Source: Leadbetterella sp031420365
GTDB lineage: Bacteria; Bacteroidota; Bacteroidia; Cytophagales; Spirosomataceae
DNA length: 22,078 nt
NCBI GenBank assembly: GCA_031420365.1
Contig: JANOMP010000182.1
Coordinates: 1 to 22,078 of the forward strand
Reading direction: 5' to 3'
Position 1 is the stretch's first letter; every line of letters starts with the position of its first letter. The notes beneath the pieces were generated by a model. It had not been told where the DNA came from, made no database searches, and was given only the letters and a program-made list of their open reading frames with translations. Position numbers and translations under genes: made by a program. Positions 7,160 to 14,236 of the stretch are shown piece by piece.

Positions 7160-7986
7160 TACTTTATTGGTTCTTCAAGTATTTTACATCTCATAAAAGC
7201 ATCAACCATAACAATCAATATAGCGATATTAAGTATTTCAACAGGTAATTCGCTATTAAGATTCGAGCTTCTTTCAAGAATTCCCCAAATCTCATTTTCA
7301 ATATTTTCAAATATCAAATCTGCGTTGGCTCTGATATCTTTAATGTCTTTATATTTTCCTTTTTCTTTTAAATACAGCGTTTTAATATTTTGTAAAAGAA
7401 AAGCTTTTTTAGTCGAACCTTGGTTTTCAATTTCTTCATAAATATTGTTTAGCTTACCTTGATAAATGCTATATTCTTCAATTGTCGGCTTATTATTAAT
7501 TATATTATTGTATAAGATTTTCTCTTCAGTACTTGGTGCAGTCTTGGTATTGTCATCCAAGTCATTTTCGATTAGAGTTTCACCAATTTGATTTATTACG
7601 ATGCTAAGAATAGATGGATGCTTTGCAATAATATTTTTTCCAGCTTGAAGTAGTGCCATTTTGTTTTCATGGTCTCGCTTCATTTTCTGAAGTACTTTTA
7701 CAGAGTATTTAGCTGGGTCATTGGTTTCTATATGATGGTTCGGACAAAGCAAAATCAGATTTTTATAATCTGCCCTTTGCTTATTCGTCATATTGGGATT
7801 ATATCTGTCAGATTTATGAGTAGTTGAATTAGCGTCTTCTATGTGGCAGATATTTGCGAAATTTGTGTCATCATCCCAATTTAAAAAGATCACAGGGCAA
7901 TCAGGAAAAACACAGCAGTTTCCAGATAAAGAGAAGAGTCTCTTTAAAGTTAAATCACTATACTGTCTTGGACTTCCTTTTGCAAT
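7159..7986 (-). CDS. ABC-three-component system effector with HNH nuclease domain
   Basis: The effector nuclease of the operon. A GTG at 7893 opens a 244-residue frame, but the same frame continues upstream without a stop. It encodes a conserved-looking start, AKGSPRQYSDLTLKRLFSLS, then GNCCVFPDCP, whose two cysteines are expected zinc ligands of this HNH type. I therefore extend the gene to the ATT at 7986 (275 residues), where family members would have ATG. The catalytic region is NICHIEDAN followed by NLILLCPNHH (HNH residues His, Glu/Asp, Asn, His). The C-terminal part, about residues 160-275, is helical and ends AFMRCKILEEP, as in the C-terminal domains that dock effectors onto ABC-3C ATPases. 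Predicted role: DNA cleavage when the ATPase senses an invader. The start codon is the uncertain part. Confidence 0.8.
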   Translation of the reverse strand: MAKGSPRQYSDLTLKRLFSLSGNCCVFPDCPVIFLNWDDDTNFANICHIEDANSTTHKSDRYNPNMTNKQRADYKNLILLCPNHHIETNDPAKYSVKVLQKMKRDHENKMALLQAGKNIIAKHPSILSIVINQIGETLIENDLDDNTKTAPSTEEKILYNNIINNKPTIEEYSIYQGKLNNIYEEIENQGSTKKAFLLQNIKTLYLKEKGKYKDIKDIRANADLIFENIENEIWGILERSSNLNSELPVEILNIAILIVMVDAFMRCKILEEPIK

Positions 7987-7999
7987 TTGTTTTATCGGT

Positions 8000-8007
8000 C
8001 AAAGTTA
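8000..8007 (-). promoter_or_regulatory. Possible -7 element before the ABC-3C operon
   Basis: The minus strand reads TAACTTTG, a perfect TAnnTTTG element of Bacteroidota promoters, 14 bases upstream of the proposed ATT start. There is no TTG at the usual distance, and the leader would be very short, so it is a weaker candidate than the promoter at 8180-8209. Confidence 0.3.
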
Positions 8008-8042
8008 ATTATTTATATCTATTCTTTTTAAGTTTTGTTGTA

Positions 8043-8064
8043 TCGTCCTAAAATGCCCTATAAC
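8043..8064 (-). repeat. Cassette-start repeat, upstream of the ABC-3C operon
   Basis: The plus strand reads TCGT followed by CCTAAAATGCCCTATAAC. All 22 bases are identical to 8916-8937, which lies in the same place relative to the HNH gene. Read in gene direction it is GTTATAGGGCATTTTAGG, then ACGA. Its GTTATAGGGC core is the reverse complement of the core in the 3'-side repeats. Confidence 0.8.
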
Positions 8065-8066
8065 GG

Positions 8067-8244
8067 ATGGGGCTTGTGGCAGGTGGGGGTTTTGAAACTC
8101 GTCTGCTGGAACGTCTGCTGATATAAATTACTTATGTTCAATTACTTATAAATGCTCAATAGCTTTCCGTCCGCCGAAACAAAAGTACAATAAAGTTTCT
8201 AATGTTCAATAACTTCCATCAGCCCCCACTTGCCACAAACCCAT
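8067..8244. repeat. Long inverted repeat between the two accessory units
   Basis: The left arm, 8067-8089, contains ATGGGGCTTGTGGCAGG then TGGGGG. The right arm, 8223-8244, is its reverse complement apart from three differences (CCCCCACTTGCCACAAAC then CCAT). The loop of about 133 bases is AT-rich and holds the promoter at 8180-8209. The arms lie just inside the outer cores CCCTATAAC (8064 side) and GTTATAGGG (8315 side). The whole 8054-8325 segment is therefore an imperfect palindrome of nested arms. No gene is present. Confidence 0.7.
8180..8209 (-). promoter_or_regulatory. Consensus Bacteroidota promoter inside the inverted repeat loop
   Basis: On the minus strand TTG (8209-8207) is followed by 19 bases and then TACTTTTG (8187-8180), an exact TTG-N19-TAnnTTTG match. 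It faces the ABC-3C operon, which begins about 195 bases downstream of it, and would give a leader containing one arm of the inverted repeat and the 8043-8064 repeat. Confidence 0.55.
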
Positions 8245-8254
8245 GTTGAACACC

Positions 8255-8306
8255 ATGTAGCAAAAAGCCCCAAAAGTAGATTGCGATTAGGGGCTTTCTT
8301 CTACAT
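8255..8306 (-). terminator. Hairpin downstream of the HNH gene
   Basis: Outer arms ATGTAG / CTACAT and inner arms AAAGCCCC (8264-8271) / GGGGCTTT (8290-8297) form a strong stem with an 18-base loop. Read on the minus strand the GC-rich stem is followed by TTTTT, about 20 bases past the end of the HNH gene, so it can serve as that gene's terminator. Confidence 0.65.
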
Positions 8307-8314
8307 TGCTAAAT

Positions 8315-8330
8315 GTTATAGGGCGTTTTT
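8315..8330 (-). repeat. Cassette-end repeat overlapping the HNH stop codon
   Basis: Plus-strand GTTATAGGGCGTTTTT. Read in gene direction, AAA AAC GCC CTA TAA, it encodes the last four residues and stop of the HNH protein. The second copy is 5206-5222. Confidence 0.75.
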
Positions 8331-8888
8331 CTTTTCATCTATGTTCAATGTCAGTTCGTTAGGTTTTGGAAAATTTGTCGGCAAAAGGTCAATTCTAAAT
8401 GGCAGTTCCATTTCCGATAATTCGTCAATTTGTTTGTCTATTAGTCCGTTGTCGTTGCAGTAGTTAAAAGTCAGCTTTAAATAACGTCTGATAATCATTA
8501 ACGGTAAAAACTGTCCCCGAAAAGCCATCCATTCCATTAAGTCCTTTTTCCCTTTTGAACTGTTACAAGTCCTACAAGCAAAAATTAGGTTTTCAGCATC
8601 GTCCTTGCCACCAAGTTTTTGAGGGAAAATGTGGTCTAACGCTAACTTGTCTCCAGAACCGCAATAATTACAAATTTGTCCTGTCTGCAATTTGATTTTT
8701 TCATCGTCAAAAATTGTCCGCATATTCATTGTTCCGTCTTTTAGTCCTTTGAATAATTTGGCTCTAATCATAAAATTAAACATCTCATATTTTTCTTGTT
8801 TTTTATCAATAGCCGTATGAGCCATAGCCAAGTTTGCATATGAATAATAAATTTGATGTCTAACTGTTTCAATTTTTTGTTTCGCCAT
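8316..8888 (-). CDS. Stand-alone HNH endonuclease
   Basis: The protein has 190 residues with a classical HNH domain. Cys73 and Cys76 (ICNYC) pair with Cys105 and Cys108 (CRTC) to bind zinc. Asp85-His86 (LALDHIFP), Asn100 (AENLIF) and Asn109 (NSSKGKK) form the metal and catalytic part. Residues 1-65 are helical and unrecognised; residues 120-190 are a tail. By family it cleaves DNA, with one Mg2+ or similar ion per site. It is the only gene between the repeats at 8916-8937 and 8315-8330, and its stop codon is inside the latter. The ATG start at 8888 has no clear ribosome binding site, only an A- and C-rich leader. Defence or selfish (homing-type) roles are both possible; the setting next to ABC-3C favours defence. 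Confidence 0.85.
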   Translation of the reverse strand: MAKQKIETVRHQIYYSYANLAMAHTAIDKKQEKYEMFNFMIRAKLFKGLKDGTMNMRTIFDDEKIKLQTGQICNYCGSGDKLALDHIFPQKLGGKDDAENLIFACRTCNSSKGKKDLMEWMAFRGQFLPLMIIRRYLKLTFNYCNDNGLIDKQIDELSEMELPFRIDLLPTNFPKPNELTLNIDEKKNAL

Positions 8889-8915
8889 TGTCCGCTTTTG
8901 TCGTTGGTTTCGGTG

Positions 8916-8937
8916 TCGTCCTAAAATGCCCTATAAC
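8916..8937 (-). repeat. Cassette-start repeat, upstream of the HNH gene
   Basis: All 22 bases are identical to 8043-8064 (TCGT then CCTAAAATGCCCTATAAC). It lies 27 bases upstream of the HNH start codon, inside the predicted leader. Confidence 0.8.
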
Positions 8938-9360
8938 ATTTGTATACCCACTACTTTTTACGCTATTGCGGATATATCGCATTAGTCTGAGTTCAAGTAT
9001 TTTTCGAAACTTTAAAATTATTATCAAAAATATTAAAATTGTGCAGAAGATTCAAAGGGCTTTTTACTGTTTTATTATTTATGGCCAAAACATGCCACAA
9101 AGGTAATGCTAAGCAGTCCAATAAGTCAAACCCCTGTGTACTATAAATGAAAAAACGAAAAACTTAAAATGTTAACAATCAATGATATAGAAATTCTATA
9201 AATCGAAAAAGACTGATATTTGTCAAAAAAACATCAATATCTCATGAAAATATTTTTTTTGACCGACCATTTCGAACGTTCTGAGCAATGTGGGTTAATG
9301 TGTACATAAATTTTAGTATTTAATAGAAATAAATTTTAATTAATTCTTATTAAAAGATTT
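8938..9360. other. Gene-free stretch between the accessory island and ktrA
   Basis: The stretch holds the promoter at 9025-9055 and an imperfect palindrome TTGCGGATATATCGCA near 8963. It also holds a long AT-rich part (9100-9360) in which I see no gene, RNA or strong hairpin. It marks the change from the accessory island to conserved genes. Confidence 0.5.
9025..9055 (-). promoter_or_regulatory. Consensus promoter for the HNH endonuclease
   Basis: On the minus strand TTG (9055-9053) is followed by 20 bases and TATTTTTG (9032-9025), matching TTG-N17-23-TAnnTTTG of Bacteroidota. It lies about 137 bases upstream of the HNH start, with the 8916-8937 repeat in the leader. Confidence 0.55.
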
Positions 9361-10056
9361 TCAATCTCTCAAATCTTTACCTATCATTTTTTCAAAATTC
9401 TTAACTTCACCCATCATTACTAAGATATCTTTAGTTGTTAAAACATGATTTGGTTTTATATGCATATCTACATAAGACTTTTGCACCTTCATTCCTAAAA
9501 AGTTTTTCCTTTCCTCAAAATATTTAATAGCTATTAACTTTAAGTCATACTTTACAGAAAAGTCTACACTTTCAATGATTCTACCCAAATATCTTTCCGG
9601 CACCTCAATTTCAATAATGCTGCAATTGTCTGATAAGTCAAAAGATTCCACAACCCCTTGCATTTCAAGTTGTTTAGCAAACATTTCTGCGGCTATTTCT
9701 TCCGGATTAAAAATATTTTCAATACCAATAGACTCTAAAACTGTTCGGTGAATGGGGTTAATTGCTCTTCCAATAATCTGTTTAGCATTAAATTGCTTCA
9801 TTAATGCCGTAGTAATTATAGAAGCACCTACGTCTTCCCCAATTGCAATTACAACTATATCAACATCATTAATTGGCAATGAACTAAAAGACTTTGCTTT
9901 AGAAGAATCAAGACTTATAACATGGGTTATCTTATCTTTAAATTGCTCAACTACATCTAAACGGCTATCTACGCCAAAAACTTCGTGTCCAAGTTCAGTT
10001 AGTCTAACTGCTAAAGTAGACCCAAAATTCCCTAAACCAACTACTATATATTTCAT
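9361..10056 (-). CDS. ktrA: K+ uptake regulatory subunit (KtrA/TrkA family)
   Basis: The protein has 231 residues. Residues 1-135 are an RCK (KTN) Rossmann domain with GLGNFG (7-12) as the nucleotide loop and Asp30 at the end of the second strand. Residues about 140-231 are a TrkA-C domain (IIEIEVPERYLGR, VLTTKDILVMMG). By family it is a soluble ring on the cytoplasmic face of the membrane that binds adenine nucleotides (ATP/ADP or NAD(H)) and gates the channel subunit. It has one RCK unit, as KtrA, rather than the two of E. coli TrkA. It starts 17 bases after the ktrB stop in the same operon, the normal pair. Confidence 0.9.
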   Translation of the reverse strand: MKYIVVGLGNFGSTLAVRLTELGHEVFGVDSRLDVVEQFKDKITHVISLDSSKAKSFSSLPINDVDIVVIAIGEDVGASIITTALMKQFNAKQIIGRAINPIHRTVLESIGIENIFNPEEIAAEMFAKQLEMQGVVESFDLSDNCSIIEIEVPERYLGRIIESVDFSVKYDLKLIAIKYFEERKNFLGMKVQKSYVDMHIKPNHVLTTKDILVMMGEVKNFEKMIGKDLRD

Positions 10057-10073
10057 TATATTTCGAAAAATAA

Positions 10074-11876
10074 TTACAAAACTTGAATACTATCTTTTGG
10101 ATATTTATATCCATGACAATCTACTTTCTTAAAAATTCCAAACAGCAATGTAAACAACCCTACTCTTCCTAAAAACATAGTAAAAATTAAAACTAATTTA
10201 CTATTATCTGAAATTTTAGGAGTTAAATTTAAGGATAAGCCGACGGTTCCATAGGCTGAAAAGCATTCAAAAGCTATAGAATCTAAGGGCAATTGAGGAT
10301 CAAAAATGGCAATAAAAAAAATGGCAAGTGCAATAATCATTAAAGATAGAAAAATAATGGCAAATGCTCTTGAGGAAGAACTTGCAGAGATTTCTCTTTT
10401 AAAAATTTCAATTCGCTCTTTTCCTCTTGCAAGGGCTATAATATTTGAAAAAGCTAAAGCAAATGTAGTTACTTTAATACCTCCACCTGTGGAACTTGGA
10501 GCCGCACCAATCCACATTAGTAATATATAAATCAAAACGGTTCCTTGCATAAGCTTACCCATATCCACCGTATTAAAGCCAGCTGTTCGAGGAGTTACAG
10601 CCCCAAAAAATGACTGAACTAATTTCCCATAAAAGCTTTGATGTTCGATTAAAACGTTTTGCTGTTCAATAAAAAAATAAAATACAGTTCCAAATACCAA
10701 AAGAACTAGAGTACTGGATAAAACAATTTTAGAATGGATATTCAATTTTATTACATGAAAATTAAATCTTTCTTTGAAAAAAAAAGTCCTTATGGCACTC
10801 TTTATTAATTTTTTTAAAGAAAAATAAACATCAATTACAACTGGAAAACCTATTCCTCCTAATACAATAAGTGAAGCTATTACTAATTGCAACTCATAAT
10901 TATATCTTAACTTAATATTAAAAAGTCCATCAGGTGCAATAGAAAAACCGGCATTACAAAACGCTGACACTGCATGAAAAACTGAGAAAAAAACTGTTTC
11001 TCCAAATGTGCCTGGGTAAGAATTTAAAGTAAATACTAAAATCAAAATAGCTCCCAATACTTCTATAAAAAAAGTATAAAACAATATTTTTATTAAAATG
11101 GAAAATAAGGTATTTGGCTTATCTGTTTCTATAATATTACTTAATATCAAATGGTTACGAAGTGACATTCCTCCCCTAAATAGAATAGCGAAAAAGTTCG
11201 TAAAGGTCATCAAACCTAATCCCCCAATTTGAATAAGTACCATCAAAATGCTTTTCCCTAGTCCCGTAAACTTTGTGGGTACATCTACAGTGCTTAAACC
11301 TGTAACACAAACAGCGCTTGTGGCCGTGAAAAGAGAATCTATAAAAGATAGGTTTCCATTAGTTGCATCAGGAATTAACAAAGTAGCGGTACCTCCTAAA
11401 ATCACCAAAATAAAACTGAAAGTAAACAATAAAGAAGGGCTTAATAATGTATTTTTTATTTCGGCTGAAACGGCCATAAATCTTATAATAAAAAATACAG
11501 AAAGTAAAATATACAAAAACCACTCGCTTTTAAATTCGTTGCTATAATTTTTAAGAAAATTGAAAAGAAATAATGAGAGGAAAATAATAAAGTCTGTGAT
11601 ATGCTTTCGATTAAAAATAAATTTATCTTTAGAGACTACTATTTTTATAAACCATTTAATTAAAAACAGCACCATTAATAAGCGAGGTATTTGTCGCATT
11701 AAATTATTTGCCCCACTTGTGATATAGGGTTCTTTTGGGAAACCAATTTGATAAATTACCATCAAAAAACCCAAAGTCAATAATAAAAAAATACCTCGAT
11801 TCAGCCTTTTTATTATTGATTGTTGAATGGTGGTTATCTTGTCTGAATAATCCACCAAATGATCTTTAAAATCCAA
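10074..11876 (-). CDS. ktrB: K+ transporter membrane subunit (KtrB/TrkH family)
   Basis: The protein has 600 residues. Four K+-channel-like pore loops are visible: CVTGLS (190-195), CNAGFS (307-312), RTAGFN (430-435) and GTVGLS (543-548), the selectivity filter of the Trk/Ktr/HKT superfamily. The usual core is about 450 residues; here about 140 extra N-terminal residues contribute probably three or four membrane spans (about 28-45, 64-84, 95-108, 118-136). The only usable start is TTG at 11876, since no ATG is in frame upstream and the next Met lies inside a span. It lies 59 bases downstream of the hydroxyproline oxidase gene, so read-through is possible. With KtrA it forms a Na+- or H+-coupled K+ uptake system in the inner membrane. 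Confidence 0.9.
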   Translation of the reverse strand: MDFKDHLVDYSDKITTIQQSIIKRLNRGIFLLLTLGFLMVIYQIGFPKEPYITSGANNLMRQIPRLLMVLFLIKWFIKIVVSKDKFIFNRKHITDFIIFLSLFLFNFLKNYSNEFKSEWFLYILLSVFFIIRFMAVSAEIKNTLLSPSLLFTFSFILVILGGTATLLIPDATNGNLSFIDSLFTATSAVCVTGLSTVDVPTKFTGLGKSILMVLIQIGGLGLMTFTNFFAILFRGGMSLRNHLILSNIIETDKPNTLFSILIKILFYTFFIEVLGAILILVFTLNSYPGTFGETVFFSVFHAVSAFCNAGFSIAPDGLFNIKLRYNYELQLVIASLIVLGGIGFPVVIDVYFSLKKLIKSAIRTFFFKERFNFHVIKLNIHSKIVLSSTLVLLVFGTVFYFFIEQQNVLIEHQSFYGKLVQSFFGAVTPRTAGFNTVDMGKLMQGTVLIYILLMWIGAAPSSTGGGIKVTTFALAFSNIIALARGKERIEIFKREISASSSSRAFAIIFLSLMIIALAIFFIAIFDPQLPLDSIAFECFSAYGTVGLSLNLTPKISDNSKLVLIFTMFLGRVGLFTLLFGIFKKVDCHGYKYPKDSIQVL

Positions 11877-11935
11877 ATTTAAAATTTTTAAATTCCTAAA
11901 TTTACAAAATTTACATAAAAGTAATTAAAGGCTTT

Positions 11936-13219
11936 TTATTTATCAAATCTTTGGACTTCGAATTGTTTGATATCTAAACTTGGTATTGAATTATGAATCA
12001 TTTCAGCAACTATTTTTCCAGAACCTGAAGCCAGACTAATGCCCATCATTGCATGCCCAGAATTTACAATTAAATTTTTAAGCTTATTGATTCTTCCTAT
12101 ATAAGGCAATCCATCCGGTGAACAAGGACGCAAACCGTACCAAATTTTGTCTAAAGAAGGTAATGCAACGGTATAATCTGGATAATACTCAGGAATTGCC
12201 TTTAAAATACCCTTTACTCTATTTAAATTTATTTTATCATTTAAGCCTCCAATTTCCATTGTACCTCCAAAGCGGACCAAAGTATTGTCCATTGGAGTAA
12301 TAGCGACACGAGCTTCTACAAATATACTAGGTATTTTAATATTCTTCCCGACTTTCTGTTCTTCTGTCATGCTGTACCCTTTACCAGCTTGAACTGGCAA
12401 ATTAAGAGACAACTTTTTTGCCAATAGCTCAGACCAAGATCCTGCTGCAATTACCACTTCACTACACGTAATAATTTCAAACTTATGCTCTTTTTTAATT
12501 TTTATTTTAGTTATCCTATTTCCTTCTATTTCAAAGTCAACAACTTCGGAATTGTAAATAAATCCTGTTCCGTTATCCAATAGATATTTCTTCAAGTTTT
12601 TCACCAATTTATTTGGATACAAATGGGCATCACCTGTAAAAAATACCCCTCCAGACACATTTGGGCTAACTTCTGGCTCCAGCTTATTTATTTGGTCAGA
12701 GTTTAGCACTTTAGCCTCAATACCAATTCTATTTGCTATTTCTGCAACGTGGGCCTCTTCGTCTAGCACTTCTTGGCTTTTACAATACATTAAAAGTCCT
12801 TTTTCTTCAAAATTAAAATCAAACAAATTTTCATCGTGTAAATCTTTATACAATTTCTTAGAAAGCATACCTAAATCTCTTAATGCGGGTATGGCGAGAT
12901 TAACTTTTTTGGAATTGGCGGATTTATAAAAATTTATTCCCCACTTTAATAATGACAAAGACAACCTTGGTTTTACATAAAATGGACTTTGGCTATCCAT
13001 CATCCATTTCAAACCCTTTTCTATCATACCGGGTGCTGCTAGAGGCATAAAATGACTTGGAACCACCATTCCAGCATTTCCAAATGAGCAGCCATCGCTT
13101 CCATCCGAACTATCAATAAGAACTACATTCCTGCCAGATTTTAAAATATAATATGCTGAAAATAAACCTATTATACCAGATCCAATTATTATTATTGGCT
13201 TTTCTATATTATTTTTCAT
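11936..13219 (-). CDS. FAD-dependent cis-4-hydroxy-D-proline oxidase/dehydrogenase (DadA-like)
   Basis: The protein has 427 residues of the DAO/glycine-oxidase type. A dinucleotide-binding GSGIIG lies at residues 13-18, followed by the acidic Asp36 (VVLIDSS). Further FAD-contacting motifs are GNAGMVVPSH (about 48-57), VVIAAGSWSELLA (about 255-267), and the C-terminal WYGLRPCSPDGLPYIGR with NSGHAMMGISLASGSGK. DadA-like family members oxidise D-amino acids to imino acids. Its place directly after the hydroxyproline 2-epimerase (3-base gap) points to cis-4-hydroxy-D-proline as substrate, giving pyrroline-4-hydroxy-2-carboxylate. D-Ala or D-Pro dehydrogenase would be the alternative. Electrons probably pass to the respiratory chain. 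No transmembrane segment is seen. Confidence 0.85.
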   Translation of the reverse strand: MKNNIEKPIIIIGSGIIGLFSAYYILKSGRNVVLIDSSDGSDGCSFGNAGMVVPSHFMPLAAPGMIEKGLKWMMDSQSPFYVKPRLSLSLLKWGINFYKSANSKKVNLAIPALRDLGMLSKKLYKDLHDENLFDFNFEEKGLLMYCKSQEVLDEEAHVAEIANRIGIEAKVLNSDQINKLEPEVSPNVSGGVFFTGDAHLYPNKLVKNLKKYLLDNGTGFIYNSEVVDFEIEGNRITKIKIKKEHKFEIITCSEVVIAAGSWSELLAKKLSLNLPVQAGKGYSMTEEQKVGKNIKIPSIFVEARVAITPMDNTLVRFGGTMEIGGLNDKINLNRVKGILKAIPEYYPDYTVALPSLDKIWYGLRPCSPDGLPYIGRINKLKNLIVNSGHAMMGISLASGSGKIVAEMIHNSIPSLDIKQFEVQRFDK

Positions 13220-13222
13220 TTT

Positions 13223-14230
13223 TTATATCACTTGAAAACCAAAAGCATAAGGATCATCCTGCTCATTAATATTTATAATATTTTCTCCATAAATTCTAGC
13301 CCATCCTTCAATGCTAGGATAAATAGCCTCATAATCTCCAACTTTGGTTGTGCCTTCTATCCTACCAATAAATTTACTTCCAATAATACTTTCATGTATG
13401 AAATCTTCTCCCATTTTTAACATTCCTTTTGCAGCCCATTGAGCCATTCTGGCGGATGTTCCTGTGCCGCAAGGCGAGCGGTCTATCGCTTTATCGCCAT
13501 AAAAAACTGCATTTCTTGCAGAAGATGTAGAATCAATTACTGATCCTGTCCAAAGGATATGGCTGAGTCCATTAATTGTCTTGTTTTCTGGATGCACAAA
13601 AGTATGATCTTCGTTTAATCTTTTTCTTAAAATCCTAGCCCAAGAAATAAGTTGATCTGCAGTATAGTGTTCTAAACCAGGGAAGTTATTTTGAACATCA
13701 ACAATTGCGTAGAAATTACCTCCATAGGCTACATCAACTTTTAATAATCCCAAATCTGGACATTCAACTAAAAGGTTTTCGTTTGCCAAAAAAGAAGCAA
13801 CATTCCTTAATTTTACCGTTTTAACTTTTCCATTTTCTTGTACATAATCTATTTCAACTAACCCTGCTGGAGCTTCCATTCTCACTTTTCCAGGTACTTT
13901 TGGAATGATTAACCCCTTCTCTATTCCCAAAGTAATGGTACCTATTGTTCCGTGACCACACATGGGCAAGCATCCGCTGGTTTCAATAAAAAGAACTCCC
14001 ACATCATTTTTTGGATCAGAAGGAGGGTATAAAATACTTCCAGACATCATGTCATGACCCCTTGGCTCAAACATAAGACCTTTTCTAATCCAATCAAATT
14101 CGTTCAAAAAATGTTGCCTTTTTTCAGACATGGAATTACCATTCAAAATAGGCCCACCTTTAGCTACTAAACGAACCGGATTGCCACAAGTATGTGCATC
14201 AAAACAATGAAATGTTTGATCTATTAACAT
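13223..14230 (-). CDS. 4-hydroxyproline 2-epimerase (proline racemase family)
   Basis: The protein has 335 residues. Both catalytic cysteines of the family are present: Cys91 in MCGHGTIG and Cys254 in SPCGTGTSARMA. This pair separates racemases/epimerases from the trans-3-hydroxyproline dehydratases, which have Thr at the second place. The enzyme inverts the alpha-carbon of trans-4-hydroxy-L-proline to cis-4-hydroxy-D-proline without a cofactor. Proline racemase is the alternative, but the neighbouring oxidase and deaminase fit the hydroxyproline pathway. It lies 6 bases after the deaminase gene and 3 bases before the oxidase gene, clearly one operon. The start ATG at 14230 gives a normal N-terminus (CFDAHTCGNPVRLV). 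Confidence 0.9.
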   Translation of the reverse strand: MLIDQTFHCFDAHTCGNPVRLVAKGGPILNGNSMSEKRQHFLNEFDWIRKGLMFEPRGHDMMSGSILYPPSDPKNDVGVLFIETSGCLPMCGHGTIGTITLGIEKGLIIPKVPGKVRMEAPAGLVEIDYVQENGKVKTVKLRNVASFLANENLLVECPDLGLLKVDVAYGGNFYAIVDVQNNFPGLEHYTADQLISWARILRKRLNEDHTFVHPENKTINGLSHILWTGSVIDSTSSARNAVFYGDKAIDRSPCGTGTSARMAQWAAKGMLKMGEDFIHESIIGSKFIGRIEGTTKVGDYEAIYPSIEGWARIYGENIININEQDDPYAFGFQVI

Positions 14231-14236
14231 AAAAAA

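Noticed and set aside
5206..8937. CRISPR array
   Set aside because: The repeats are only two per type, kilobases apart and enclose genes; there is no regular spacer pattern.
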